Assembly: GCF_052118625.1 (NCBI RefSeq)
Contig: NZ_JBQKGW010000011.1
Location: 1-64,000, forward strand
Source of the DNA: Porcincola sp945869225
GTDB lineage: Bacteria > Bacillota > Clostridia > Lachnospirales > Lachnospiraceae
Reading direction: 5' to 3'
DNA: 64,000 bases
The notes beneath the pieces were generated by a model. The model saw only the letters and a list, made by a program, of their open reading frames with translations, was not told the DNA's origin and did not search any database. Below are positions 34,171 to 43,548 of this stretch, in pieces. Positions within the stretch are counted from its first letter, which is position 1. Each line of letters opens with the position of its first letter. The position numbers were made by a program, and so were the translations under genes.

Positions 34171-35064
34171 ATGAGCATCATCGATATGAGTGGTTTTTGC
34201 CGGAAGGCAGAAGAGAATCACGTGCTGGGTGTTGTGGTTCAGCAGCATGGGAAAGAGATCGCAAGACAGCTGTGGGATGACGAAAGGCGCCGGGATGTCT
34301 ACTCGGTCACCAAGAGCTTTACATCCGCAGCGGTTGGGATTGCGCAGCGGGAGGGGCTTCTGTCGCTGAATGAGAAGCTGACGGATGCCTTTAAGGAAGA
34401 TCTTCCGGACTTTGTCAGCCCGCATCTGGAGAAGGCTACTGTCCGGGACCTTCTGACGATGTGTCTCGGCCAGGAAAAACCCTTCCTGATGGGCGCTGAC
34501 CGGCCATTTTATCCCGAGACCGACTGGGTAAAGCTGGCGCTTGCCCAGCCCTGGGTCTGCGATCCGGATACGACATTTTTGTATAATAACGCCGGCCCGT
34601 ATCTGGCCGGCATGCTTGTGCAGCGGCGGTCCGGCTGCGACCTCATCCACTATCTGATGCCGCGTCTGTTCGTACCGCTCGGCATTCATCTTCCAACCTG
34701 GGAAATGGATCCGCTCGGCAACAGTTATGGGGCGGGCGGACTGTTCCTGAACATCGACGAGCTGGCAAAGTTCGGGCAGCTGCTGCTTCAGGATGGGAGC
34801 TGGAACGGGAAACAGCTGATTCCGGCGAACTGGGTTCATGAGGCAGGAAGAAAGCAGGTGGGCAACGGCGAGGAGGGCTACGGCTACCTGTTCTGGATGG
34901 GGCCTCATGGCAGCTTCCGCGCAGACGGCAAGTATGGCCAGTTTGTGATTGTCATGAAGGATGTGGACGCCGTGGTTACGATCATGTCGGAGAGCCGCAC
35001 CGAGCGGAACATTCTGAATGCCGTGTTCGACGAGCTCTATCCACAGCTCAGGGCGGGAGACTGA
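34171..35064 (+). CDS. Beta-lactamase-fold serine hydrolase
   Basis: Cytoplasmic member of the class C beta-lactamase/penicillin-binding-protein superfamily, 297 residues. It has the catalytic SxxK (SVTK, residues 46-49) and the YxN motif (YNN in TTFLYNNAGPYLAGM); the third motif is replaced by the usual HGS/HxG-like region (GPHGSF). There is no signal peptide, so it is probably an esterase or D-amino peptidase-like enzyme, not a drug-inactivating beta-lactamase. ATG 34171 is chosen because GAAGGAG at 34157-34163 is 7 bp away; ATG 34165 is too close. A TATACT box lies at 34109-34114. Confidence 0.85.
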   Translation: MSIIDMSGFCRKAEENHVLGVVVQQHGKEIARQLWDDERRRDVYSVTKSFTSAAVGIAQREGLLSLNEKLTDAFKEDLPDFVSPHLEKATVRDLLTMCLGQEKPFLMGADRPFYPETDWVKLALAQPWVCDPDTTFLYNNAGPYLAGMLVQRRSGCDLIHYLMPRLFVPLGIHLPTWEMDPLGNSYGAGGLFLNIDELAKFGQLLLQDGSWNGKQLIPANWVHEAGRKQVGNGEEGYGYLFWMGPHGSFRADGKYGQFVIVMKDVDAVVTIMSESRTERNILNAVFDELYPQLRAGD

Positions 35065-35449
35065 GCCGTTTTTCACAGGACGGACATTACAGAAATGATC
35101 ACAGAAATTTAAGAAACATATCATGGAATCCTGACACCAATTTTACAGGCGCAGGCTATACTGTTTCACGGATGCCGGAAGGATGCACAGTACGCGCTGT
35201 GGATTTCCGCGAAAATCAGCATGGCCTGCGCCTCAGGACAGGTGGAAAACCTACGGGATGCAGTCCACGATCGACTTTCGGGCTTTCTTACCCGATTCTT
35301 TTTGAAGGGGTCAGAAACAGCGGACAGACGGCATTGCATGCAGATTCGTCATTCTGCAATAAATTGATGATTTAAATCTGGGATATCTGAACAAATCATT
35401 CCAATATCGTGTCATATCTCATTTTTTGTAAGGTATATTCTCCAAATAA
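35065..35449. other. Intergenic region without a supportable gene
   Basis: About 385 bp; the only plus frame (35172-35375) has no ribosome site or family. A TATACT-like box occurs near 35157 with a poorly spaced CTGACA upstream. AT content rises sharply toward the hydrogenase promoter. Confidence 0.4.
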
Positions 35450-35479
35450 TTGCGAAGATAATGATAATAATGTTATAAT
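35450..35479 (+). promoter_or_regulatory. Hydrogenase promoter with Fur-like box
   Basis: TTGCGA (35450-35455), 18 bp, consensus TATAAT (35474-35479). The spacer begins GATAATGATAATAATG (35457 on), which matches the first twelve bases of the classical Fur box GATAATGATAAT and three of the next seven. A bound Fur protein would block polymerase. The hydrogenase downstream needs many Fe-S clusters, so iron control is plausible. Confidence 0.55.
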
Positions 35480-35557
35480 CTCCTCAAGTGTTTAAACAAG
35501 AGCGGATCGCTTTCCGGCTGCCTGAGCCGGAAATCTGACGAAAAGGAGGAGACGGAT

Positions 35558-36037
35558 ATGCTGGAGCAGTCCTGTTATGACCTGGCGGACAGGTGCATAG
35601 CAAAACATGGAGCAAAGCCATCCTCGCTTATCCCTGTGATGGAGGACATCCAGGATGAGCTGCGCTATCTCCCGGGGGAGCTGTTGTCCTATGTGGCGGA
35701 AAAGATCGGCGTCAGCGAGGCAGAGGCCTACGGTGTCGCGACGTTCTACGAGAATTTCTCTTTTGAGCCGAAGGGGAAGTTCGAGATCAAGTGCTGCGAC
35801 GGGACGGCCTGCCATGTAAAGAAGGGAATCGCCGTGATTGAAGCGCTCCAGAAGGAACTGGGGCTTGGCAAGGACAAGCATACGACGGACGACATGCTGT
35901 TTACGCTTGAGACGGTTTCCTGCCTGGGCGCGTGCGGACTGGCGCCGACCATGATGGTCAACGGGAAAGTTCACCCGCACATGACACCTGACTCTGCTGT
36001 CGCGCTGGTCAGAGAATTGAGAGGTGAGGAATCATGA
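35558..36037 (+). CDS. hndA: NADH-linked [FeFe]-hydrogenase, NuoE-like subunit
   Basis: Small electron-transfer subunit with a thioredoxin-like [2Fe-2S] domain, 159 residues. The four ligands are in CDGTAC (first pair) and CLGAC (second pair). The N-terminal helical part (DLADRCIAKHGAKPSSLIPVMEDIQDE, GVATFYENFSFEP) is the NuoE/HoxE signature. AAAAGGAGGAG precedes the ATG. The stop overlaps the next start (ATGA). In HndABCD and HydABC enzymes this chain passes electrons between the flavin subunit and other clusters. Confidence 0.93.
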   Translation: MLEQSCYDLADRCIAKHGAKPSSLIPVMEDIQDELRYLPGELLSYVAEKIGVSEAEAYGVATFYENFSFEPKGKFEIKCCDGTACHVKKGIAVIEALQKELGLGKDKHTTDDMLFTLETVSCLGACGLAPTMMVNGKVHPHMTPDSAVALVRELRGEES

Positions 36038-37914
36038 CGATCGCATCGAGAGAGGATCTTCAGCGTGCGCGTCTTGACGCTGACCGGGAGATGAAGAAAC
36101 AGGATGTCCGCGTGCTGGTATGCGCGGGAACAGGCTGCGTAGCCTCGGGGGCAGAGGCTGTCTTTGAGGAGTTCAGGAATCAGCTGGAAGGAAGGGAAGG
36201 GATCTCCCTCTCCTTTGCGCCTCACGAGCATACGAAAGTGGCGGCGGTCTGCCATACAGGCTGTCAGGGCATCTGTGAGATCGGCCCGCTTGTCCGGATT
36301 CAGAGCGGGGATCAGGTCATTCAGTATGTGAAGGTGCAGCCGTCAGATGTCAGTGCCATCATCATGAGGACCATCCTGCACGGCGAGGTCATCGACCACC
36401 TGCTTTATCACCAGCAGGCGCAGTATGTCAGTCCGGACGATATTCCTTTTATCGCGAAGCAGACGCGGGTCGTTCTGTCCAACTGCGGGAAGTATGAGCC
36501 GGATTCACTGTCAGAGTACATCTATTCGGGCGGATTTTCGGCACTTGAGAAGGCGCTCTTTGACATGACACCGCAGCAGGTGATCGATGAGGTCTCGAAA
36601 TCGGGGCTCAGAGGCCGCGGCGGCGCAGGGTTTCCGACCGGACGCAAGTGGTCGCAGGTTGCCAGCCAGAAGGATCCCGTCCGCTATGTTGTCTGCAACG
36701 GCGATGAGGGAGATCCGGGTGCCTTCATGGATGGATCTGTCATGGAAGGCGACCCGTACAAGATGATTGAGGGCATGATGATTGCCGCCTATGCGGTCGG
36801 AGCGCAGGAGGGTTATATCTATGTCCGGGCGGAGTATCCGCTGTCGGTTGCCCGGCTCCGGGAGGCGATCCGGAATCTGGAGGAGGCCGGGCTTCTGGGA
36901 TCGAACATCCTTGGAAGTTCATATTCCTTCAGGCTGCATATTAACCGCGGAGCAGGTGCCTTCGTCTGCGGAGAAGGGTCAGCGCTGACCGCTTCCATCG
37001 AAGGAAAGCGCGGGATGCCGCGCGTCAAGCCGCCGCGGACGGTCGAGCATGGATTGTGGGCGAAACCGACGGTTCTGAACAATGTCGAGACCTACGCCAA
37101 TGTTCCGCGCATCATCACGGACGGGGCCGGGTGGTTCCGCTCCATCGGTTCTGAGAACAGTCCGGGGACGAAGACCTTCTCTCTGACAGGCGCGATCCAG
37201 AATACCGGCCTGATTGAGGTGCCGATGGGGACGACCATGCGGCAGATCATCTATGATATCGGGGGCGGCATCAAGGACGGCGGAACCTTCAAGGCGGTCC
37301 AGATCGGCGGCCCGTCCGGCGGGTGCCTGACGGAGAAGGAGCTGGACGTCGGACTGGACTTTGAGTCGGTTAAAAAGTATGACGCGATCATCGGCTCGGG
37401 CGGCATGGTCGTCCTGAACCAGAATTCCTGCATGGTCGAGGTTGCCCGTTTCTTCATGGGCTTTACCCAGCGCGAATCCTGCGGAAAGTGCACGCCCTGC
37501 CGCGAGGGAACCAAGCGGATGCTGGAGATCCTGCAGAAGATTGTCGACGGAAGAGGAGAGATGAGCGATCTGGACGAGCTGGAGGATCTGGCGCAGATGG
37601 TCCGTTCCATGTCGCTCTGCGGCCTGGGTAAGAGTGCGCCGCTTCCTGTCATCAGCACGCTCCATCAGTTTCGGGATGAGTATGTGGAGCACATCGTGGA
37701 CAAGAGATGCCGCGCGCATGTCTGCGCGAAGCTGCGCCGCTTCATCATCGATCCGGACAAGTGCGTCGGCTGCGGAAAGTGCGCGCGCAACTGTCCGGCA
37801 GGCGCGATCATCGGTGCCAAGAAGATGCCGCACAAGATTGTCACGGATGCCTGCATCCGCTGCGGAAGCTGTCAGGAGAACTGTGCATTTGACGCGATCT
37901 ATATCGAGTACTGA
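36034..37914 (+). CDS. hndC: NADH-linked [FeFe]-hydrogenase, NuoF-like flavin subunit
   Basis: Diaphorase subunit of an electron-bifurcating or NAD(P)-reducing hydrogenase, 626 residues. Domains in order: thioredoxin-like [2Fe-2S] domain (about 20-115, CAGTGC and CHTGCQGIC), Rossmann-like FMN/NADH domain (GRGGAGFPTGRKW for NADH, CNGDEGDPGAFMD for FMN), SLBB region, four-helix [4Fe-4S] domain (ESCGKCTPCREG), and a C-terminal pair of ferredoxin-type [4Fe-4S] clusters (CVGCGKCARNC and CIRCGSCQENC). All ligands are present. It overlaps hndA by 4 bp and precedes hndD by 13 bp. The N-terminal domain covers what is a separate HndB in some species. Confidence 0.95.
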   Translation: MTIASREDLQRARLDADREMKKQDVRVLVCAGTGCVASGAEAVFEEFRNQLEGREGISLSFAPHEHTKVAAVCHTGCQGICEIGPLVRIQSGDQVIQYVKVQPSDVSAIIMRTILHGEVIDHLLYHQQAQYVSPDDIPFIAKQTRVVLSNCGKYEPDSLSEYIYSGGFSALEKALFDMTPQQVIDEVSKSGLRGRGGAGFPTGRKWSQVASQKDPVRYVVCNGDEGDPGAFMDGSVMEGDPYKMIEGMMIAAYAVGAQEGYIYVRAEYPLSVARLREAIRNLEEAGLLGSNILGSSYSFRLHINRGAGAFVCGEGSALTASIEGKRGMPRVKPPRTVEHGLWAKPTVLNNVETYANVPRIITDGAGWFRSIGSENSPGTKTFSLTGAIQNTGLIEVPMGTTMRQIIYDIGGGIKDGGTFKAVQIGGPSGGCLTEKELDVGLDFESVKKYDAIIGSGGMVVLNQNSCMVEVARFFMGFTQRESCGKCTPCREGTKRMLEILQKIVDGRGEMSDLDELEDLAQMVRSMSLCGLGKSAPLPVISTLHQFRDEYVEHIVDKRCRAHVCAKLRRFIIDPDKCVGCGKCARNCPAGAIIGAKKMPHKIVTDACIRCGSCQENCAFDAIYIEY

Positions 37915-37927
37915 GGAGGGGTGAGAG

Positions 37928-39628
37928 ATGGGGGTCATGACAATCAATGGAAGGCGTGTTGCCTTCACAGATGAGAAGAATGTGCTGTCCGTCATCCGCA
38001 AAGCGGGTATCAACATCCCGACTCTGTGCTATCTGTCGGAGATGTCGACCTTCGGAGCCTGCAGGCTCTGCATGGTGGAGGACGAGCGGGGGAAGATGTT
38101 TGCATCCTGCTCGGAGGTTCCGAGGGACGGGATGACCATTTATACAAACACAGTCCGTCTTCAGAAGTACCGGAAGATGATCATTCAGCTGCTTCTGGGC
38201 TCGCATGACCGGGACTGCACAACCTGTGCACAGAGCGGGGACTGCCGGCTGCAGGATCTGGCGCACAAGATGAACATCACCTCCGTGCCTTACCACGACA
38301 CGCGGGATGTGCATCCGATTGACATAAGTTCGCCGTCGATTGTCAGGAACATGAACAAGTGTATCCTTTGCGGCGACTGCGTGAGGGCCTGCTCGGAGCT
38401 GCAGGGGCTCGGTGTCCTGGAGTTCACCAGGAGAGGGGCGGACGCCCTGGTCTCGACAGCGTTCGACCGTCCGATTGCCCAGACCAGCTGTGTAAACTGC
38501 GGCCAGTGCCGTGTCTACTGTCCGACCGGAGCGATCACGATCCACTCCAACGTGGATGAGGTCTGGGAAGCGATCGGCGACCCGACTGTCCGGGTTGTCG
38601 CGGAGATCGCACCGGCTGTCCGGGTCGCGGTGGGAGATGCATTCGGTATGAAGGACGGCGCCGGCGTGATGGGCATGATCGTGAACGCGATGCATCGGAT
38701 GGGGTTTGACGAGGTCTACGATGTAACATTGTCGGCGGATCTGACCATCATGGAGGAGGCGCAGGAGTTTCTGGAGCGGCTGTCGGAGAACCGGAATCTG
38801 CCGCTGATGACATCCTGCTGTCCAGCGTGGGTGAAGTTCTGCCACGATCAGTATCCGGAGTTTGAGCAGAATGTCTCAACCTGCAGAAGTCCGCAGGGCA
38901 TGATGAGCGCGGTCCTGAAGGAATATTACAGGGATCCGGAGAATTCGCAGGGCAAAAGGACGGTTGTCGTTTCGGTGATGCCGTGCACCGCGAAGAAGAT
39001 GGAGATCCGCTGGAAGCGGAATTACACGAGAGGACAGCAGGATACGGATATCGCGATCACCTCGACGGAGCTGATCAATATGATCCGCGACTTCGGGCTG
39101 GAGCTCGGAGACCTCGATCCGGAGGCCTGTGACATGCCGTTTGGCCTGGGGTCGGGCGGCGGTGTGATCTTCGGGACCAGCGGCGGCGTGACGGAGGCGG
39201 TTCTCAGAAGGCTGGCGCCGAATCACAGCAAGCAGCTGATGGACAACATTGCGGACTGCGGTGTCCGGGAGAAGAAGTGGATCCGGGAATTCACAGTCAG
39301 CTACAAGGACAGAGACCTGAGGATCTGTGTCGTGTCCGGACTTGGGAATGCCAGGATGGTACTCGACAGGCTGAAGGCCGGGGAGGTGCAGTATGATCTG
39401 ATTGAGGTCATGGCCTGCAGGGGCGGCTGTGTCATGGGCGGCGGTCAGCCGGTCATTCTCGGCCGCACACCGAGGGAAGCCCGCACGGCAGGACTTTATC
39501 GGATCGATAATAATGAATCTGTCCGTAAGTGTGATGAGAATCCGCTGGTGCAGAACCTGTACAAGGGGATGCTGAAGGATAAGTCCCACGAGCTTCTGCA
39601 TGTACACGCAGCAGACGAAAACCGATAA
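37928..39628 (+). CDS. hndD: [FeFe]-hydrogenase catalytic subunit
   Basis: Makes or oxidises hydrogen at the H-cluster, 566 residues, group A trimeric/tetrameric type. N-terminal [2Fe-2S] domain (NIPTLCYL, GACRLCMVED), His-Cys3 [4Fe-4S] cluster (HDRDCTTCAQSGDC), two ferredoxin-type clusters (CILCGDCVRAC, CVNCGQCRVYC). H-domain motifs are complete: TSCCPAW (near 295), MPCTAKKME (near 351) and MACRGGCVMGGGQP (near 494), which hold the cluster and the proton-relay Cys. A short C-terminal extension is present. The maturases HydE, HydF and HydG are not in this window. GAGGAGGGG precedes the ATG. It is the last gene of the operon. Confidence 0.95.
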   Translation: MGVMTINGRRVAFTDEKNVLSVIRKAGINIPTLCYLSEMSTFGACRLCMVEDERGKMFASCSEVPRDGMTIYTNTVRLQKYRKMIIQLLLGSHDRDCTTCAQSGDCRLQDLAHKMNITSVPYHDTRDVHPIDISSPSIVRNMNKCILCGDCVRACSELQGLGVLEFTRRGADALVSTAFDRPIAQTSCVNCGQCRVYCPTGAITIHSNVDEVWEAIGDPTVRVVAEIAPAVRVAVGDAFGMKDGAGVMGMIVNAMHRMGFDEVYDVTLSADLTIMEEAQEFLERLSENRNLPLMTSCCPAWVKFCHDQYPEFEQNVSTCRSPQGMMSAVLKEYYRDPENSQGKRTVVVSVMPCTAKKMEIRWKRNYTRGQQDTDIAITSTELINMIRDFGLELGDLDPEACDMPFGLGSGGGVIFGTSGGVTEAVLRRLAPNHSKQLMDNIADCGVREKKWIREFTVSYKDRDLRICVVSGLGNARMVLDRLKAGEVQYDLIEVMACRGGCVMGGGQPVILGRTPREARTAGLYRIDNNESVRKCDENPLVQNLYKGMLKDKSHELLHVHAADENR

Positions 39629-39657
39629 CAGGACGACGAAACTGCGGAATTCTGAAA

Positions 39658-39695
39658 AAAAGCCAGCCGGAGCAGTACTGCTCCGGCTGGCTTTG
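39658..39695. terminator. Bidirectional terminator between hydrogenase and ABC genes
   Basis: A perfect palindrome AAAGCCAGCCGGAGCAGT and its complement, centred at 39676/39677, with an A-run before and T-run after. It serves both converging transcripts. Confidence 0.88.
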
Positions 39696-39731
39696 TATAA
39701 ATATGCGGCTGACAGAAATCAGCAAGGGATT

Positions 39732-41762
39732 TTACTCCAGCTCGAATGCACCTGTATAGAGCTGGTAGTAGACGCCCTTCTGTGCGATCAGCTCGTCGTG
39801 TGAGCCGCGCTCGATGATCCGTCCGTGGTCGAGCACCATGATGGCGTCTGCGTTGCGGACGGTGGAGAGTCTGTGCGCGATGACGAAGACGGTGCGCCCC
39901 TTCATCAGGTTGTCCATGCCCTTCTGGACAAGGGCCTCGGTTCTGGTATCGATGGAGCTGGTGGCCTCGTCGAGGATCATGACCGGCGGGTCGGCGACCG
40001 CCGCGCGGGCGATGGAGATCAGCTGGCGCTGTCCCTGGGAGAGCTGGGCGCCGTTCCCGGTCAGGAAGGTGTCATAGCCGTCCGGAAGACGGGTGATGAA
40101 GTCATCGGCGTTTGCAAGCTTTGCGGCGGCGATGCATTCCTCGTCGGTCGCATTCAGGCGGCCGTAGCGGATGTTGTCCATCACGGTACCGGTGAAGAGA
40201 TTGACATCCTGAAGCACGACGCCCAGTGACCGCCTCAAGTCGGGCTTCTTGATCTTGCGGATGTTGATGCCGTCGTAGCGGATCTTTCCGTCCGGGATGT
40301 CGTAGAACCTGTTGATCAGATTCGTGATCGTCGTCTTTCCGGCGCCGGTGGCGCCGACAAAGGCAATCTTCTGGCCCGGCTTTGCATAGAGCGTGATGTC
40401 GTGAAGCACCAGCTTGTTCGGGACGTAGCCGAAGTCGACGTTGAACATCCGGACATCACCCTGCTGCGGCGTGTAGGTAAGCGTCCCGTCATGATGCGGG
40501 TGCTTCCACGCCCACTTTCCGGTCAGATGGTCCGTCTCATGGATGGTTCCGTCCTTGTCATACCCTGCATTGACCAGCTCCACATAGCCGTCGTCTTCCT
40601 CGGGCTTTTGGTCCATCAGCTCAAAGACACGCGAGACACCTGCAAGGCCGAGTGCAATCATAGAGACCTGCATGGATGCCTGGCCGATGGACTGCGCCAG
40701 CTGCCTGGTCATGGCCAGAAATGATACAATCACGCCGATTGTGACGGTGTCGATCCCGGTCAGTGTCAGGTTCGGCGCCTTGAGCGTCACGAGGAAGCCG
40801 CCCAGGATTGCCAGAGCGATGTACATAATGTTTCCGACATTTCCGAGAATCGGCATCAGCATGAAGCCGGCGCGGTTCGCACGGTCGCTGTCCTCAAAGA
40901 GCTTCTGGTTGAAGGTGCGGAAGTCAGCCTTTGCGGCCTCCTCGTGGTTGAAGACCTGGACGACCTTCTGACCGTTCATGATCTCCTGGACGAAGCCCTC
41001 CTCGGCAGCCAGTGATTTCTGCTGGTCGACCATACCGCTTGCGGAGCGTCCCGCGAAGGTTTTCGAGATCCGGCTCATGACGTACATGAAGAACGCGACG
41101 CCGATGGTCATCCAGACAGAGAACTTCAGCATGGAGATGACGATCGCGATGACGGAAAGGCCGGTCTGATAGATCATCGGGAGCGACTGACCGATCATCT
41201 GCCGGATCGCATCCGTGTCGTTGGTGTAGGTGGACATGATGTCGCCGGTCAGGTGCTGGTCGAAATAGCGGATCGGAAGCGTCTCCATGCGGTCGAACAT
41301 GTCATCCCGCATGTGCTTCAGCGTGCCCTGCGTTACCGTCGCCATGATCTGGGTATAGATGTTGGAGGCAATGACGCCTGCCGCGTACACGGCGATCATG
41401 GTTCCGATGATGGAGAGCAGCTGCGGATAGACTGCCTGCAGGCCCTTGGTCAAGCCGGGCGTGATGGCGGTGTCGACGAGGGTCTGCAGGAAGACCGACG
41501 CGATGACGCCTGAAAGCCCGGAGACGGCGAGGCAGATCAGGACGATGACAAGGCGCCATTTGTAAAAATGAAACATATATTTCATCATCCGTCTGAAGGT
41601 GCCGGGCTTTACCGGCGGACGCCCCGAGGGCTGCTTTTTCCCGGAACGGACCTTGTCTGCGCTGCGCGGATCCGAAGCCAGGGCTTCAGGCTTCGCCTGA
41701 GCCGCTGTGGCTGCCTGAACGGCCTGGGTCTGAACGGCTGTTTGATTCTGTGCTGCTGCCAT
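39732..41762 (-). CDS. Heterodimeric ABC exporter, canonical-Walker-B subunit
   Basis: Half-transporter with six helices and one ATPase domain, 676 residues, partner of the chain encoded just upstream. An Ala/Gln-rich cytoplasmic N-terminus (1 to about 75) precedes the membrane domain (about 80-390). The ATPase has Walker A GATGAGKTT, Walker B MILDEATSSID with the catalytic Glu, H-loop AHRLST, but an altered signature LSQGQRQ. The partner has the reverse, so one composite site is active. ATG 41762 overlaps the upstream stop region and follows GGGAGG; the frame runs open farther upstream. Its regulator is the MarR protein at 43545. Confidence 0.9.
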   Translation of the reverse strand: MAAAQNQTAVQTQAVQAATAAQAKPEALASDPRSADKVRSGKKQPSGRPPVKPGTFRRMMKYMFHFYKWRLVIVLICLAVSGLSGVIASVFLQTLVDTAITPGLTKGLQAVYPQLLSIIGTMIAVYAAGVIASNIYTQIMATVTQGTLKHMRDDMFDRMETLPIRYFDQHLTGDIMSTYTNDTDAIRQMIGQSLPMIYQTGLSVIAIVISMLKFSVWMTIGVAFFMYVMSRISKTFAGRSASGMVDQQKSLAAEEGFVQEIMNGQKVVQVFNHEEAAKADFRTFNQKLFEDSDRANRAGFMLMPILGNVGNIMYIALAILGGFLVTLKAPNLTLTGIDTVTIGVIVSFLAMTRQLAQSIGQASMQVSMIALGLAGVSRVFELMDQKPEEDDGYVELVNAGYDKDGTIHETDHLTGKWAWKHPHHDGTLTYTPQQGDVRMFNVDFGYVPNKLVLHDITLYAKPGQKIAFVGATGAGKTTITNLINRFYDIPDGKIRYDGINIRKIKKPDLRRSLGVVLQDVNLFTGTVMDNIRYGRLNATDEECIAAAKLANADDFITRLPDGYDTFLTGNGAQLSQGQRQLISIARAAVADPPVMILDEATSSIDTRTEALVQKGMDNLMKGRTVFVIAHRLSTVRNADAIMVLDHGRIIERGSHDELIAQKGVYYQLYTGAFELE

Positions 41763-41763
41763 C

Positions 41764-43548
41764 TTACGCATTCCTCCCTTCCTGATTCTGTGCCCCTGTC
41801 TGCGTTTCTGTCTCGTCCTGCTGGGCACTGCGGGTCTGGGAGTCGTAGACCTCCCGGTAGATGCCATGCTTTGCGAGCAGCTCCTCATGCGTACCCTGCT
41901 CAACGATGCGTCCGCCGTCCATGACAATAATGTTGTCCGCATCCTGGACGGAGGAGACGCGCTGCGCAATGATGATCTTCGTGGTATCCGGAATCTCCTC
42001 GCGGAACGCCTTGCGGATCAGTGCGTCCGTCTTCGTATCGACGGCGGAGGTCGAGTCGTCGAGGATCAGGATCTTCGGCTTTTTCAGAAGCGCCCTGGCG
42101 ATGCAGAGCCGCTGCTTCTGGCCGCCCGACACATTGGTTCCGCCCTGTGCGATTATCGTCTGGTATTTGTCCGGAAACTCCTGGATAAAGCTGTCAGCCT
42201 GTGCCAGCTCGCATGCATGGCGGATTTCCTCATCTGTGGCATCCGGGTCTCCCCAGCGAAGGTTCTCGCTGATCGTACCCGAGAACAGGACGTTTTTCTG
42301 CAGAACGCAGGCAACCTGATCGCGCAGGACTGTGAGGTTGTACTTCCGGACATCCTCGCCGCCGACGCTGACGGATCCCTCAGACACATCGTAGAGTCTG
42401 GAGATCAGCTGTACGAGGGACGATTTTGATGAGCCGGTTCCGCCGATGATGCCGAGCGTGGATCCGGACGGAATGTGGAGACTGACATCGGACAGCGCAT
42501 ATTTTTTGCTGCGGTCTGAGTATTTGAAGGAAACATGGTCAAAATCCACGCGGCCGTCGGCGACCTGTGTCAGTCCATTTTCGGGTGAGGTGATCGTAGC
42601 GTCGTAGGAGAGAACTTCCGCGATACGTTCCGCCGATTCCTCGGCGATCATACACAGCACGAAGATGAAGGACAGCATCATAATAGCAAGCAGAATCTGC
42701 ACGCCGTAGTTAATCAGGGACGAGAGTTCGCCTGTGGTCAGTTCGGAGCCTTTCGTGGAAATGATCAGCCGGGCACCGATATAGCTGATCAGGGTGATGG
42801 AGGCAAACACACAGGCCTGCATGGAAGGTGTGTTGAAGGCGAGGATTTTCTCGACATGGGTGAAGTCGCGCCGGACCTCCTCAGATTCCCTGTGAAACTT
42901 CTTCTTCTCATAGTCTTCCCGCACGAAGGACTTGACCACGCGCATTCCCTGGATGTTTTCCTGCACGCCGTTGTTCATCGCATCGTACCGCTTGAAGATG
43001 CGGACGAAGATCGGATGCGTCTTGATCGCGATGCCGAAGATGATGATCCCCAGAATCGGAATCATGACCAGAAAGATCATCGACATCTTTCCGTTGATGG
43101 AGACGGCCATCACAACTGAGAAAATGATCATCAGCGGCGCACGGAAAGCACCGCGCACCAGCATCGCGAAGGCGTTCTGGACGTTCGTGACATCGGTCGT
43201 CATGCGGGTGACCAGGGAGGCCTCCGAGAAGTGATCGATGTCGTGAAAGGAATAGGTCTGTACGCGGTCAAAGATGTCCTGCCGCAGGTTCTTCGCCAGC
43301 CCGCAGGAAGCCTTTGAAGACTCTGCTGCGGCTGCTGCTCCGAAGAACAGGGAGATAAATGAAATGACCAGCAGCCATATACCGTAGTACACGACTGGCT
43401 GGATGGACCGTTCTCCCATGTGGTCGATGAGCTTTGCCATCAGGAACGGGATGATGACTTCTATGATGACCTCGCCCGAGACCAGCAGCGGGGAGAGGAT
43501 GGATTCCCGTTTGTATTCCCGAAGGCTTTTTGCCAGTGTCTTGATCAA
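41764..43548 (-). CDS. Heterodimeric ABC exporter, degenerate-site subunit
   Basis: Other half of the exporter, 594 residues. Membrane domain about 15-310, with the coupling segment RVVKSFVREDYEKKKF. ATPase: Walker A GGTGSSKSS, intact signature VSGGQKQRLCIARAL, but Walker B ILDDSTSAVD has Asp in place of the catalytic Glu, and the H-loop is AQRVSS (Gln for His). It thus supplies the signature for the partner's active site and holds a non-hydrolytic site itself, as in BmrCD and LmrCD drug exporters. It overlaps the MarR gene by 4 bp. Confidence 0.92.
   Translation of the reverse strand: MIKTLAKSLREYKRESILSPLLVSGEVIIEVIIPFLMAKLIDHMGERSIQPVVYYGIWLLVISFISLFFGAAAAAESSKASCGLAKNLRQDIFDRVQTYSFHDIDHFSEASLVTRMTTDVTNVQNAFAMLVRGAFRAPLMIIFSVVMAVSINGKMSMIFLVMIPILGIIIFGIAIKTHPIFVRIFKRYDAMNNGVQENIQGMRVVKSFVREDYEKKKFHRESEEVRRDFTHVEKILAFNTPSMQACVFASITLISYIGARLIISTKGSELTTGELSSLINYGVQILLAIMMLSFIFVLCMIAEESAERIAEVLSYDATITSPENGLTQVADGRVDFDHVSFKYSDRSKKYALSDVSLHIPSGSTLGIIGGTGSSKSSLVQLISRLYDVSEGSVSVGGEDVRKYNLTVLRDQVACVLQKNVLFSGTISENLRWGDPDATDEEIRHACELAQADSFIQEFPDKYQTIIAQGGTNVSGGQKQRLCIARALLKKPKILILDDSTSAVDTKTDALIRKAFREEIPDTTKIIIAQRVSSVQDADNIIVMDGGRIVEQGTHEELLAKHGIYREVYDSQTRSAQQDETETQTGAQNQEGRNA

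Noticed and set aside
35172..35375. Small plus-strand frame upstream of the hydrogenase operon.
   Set aside because: No ribosome site, and it is not positioned as a leader peptide for the promoter at 35450.
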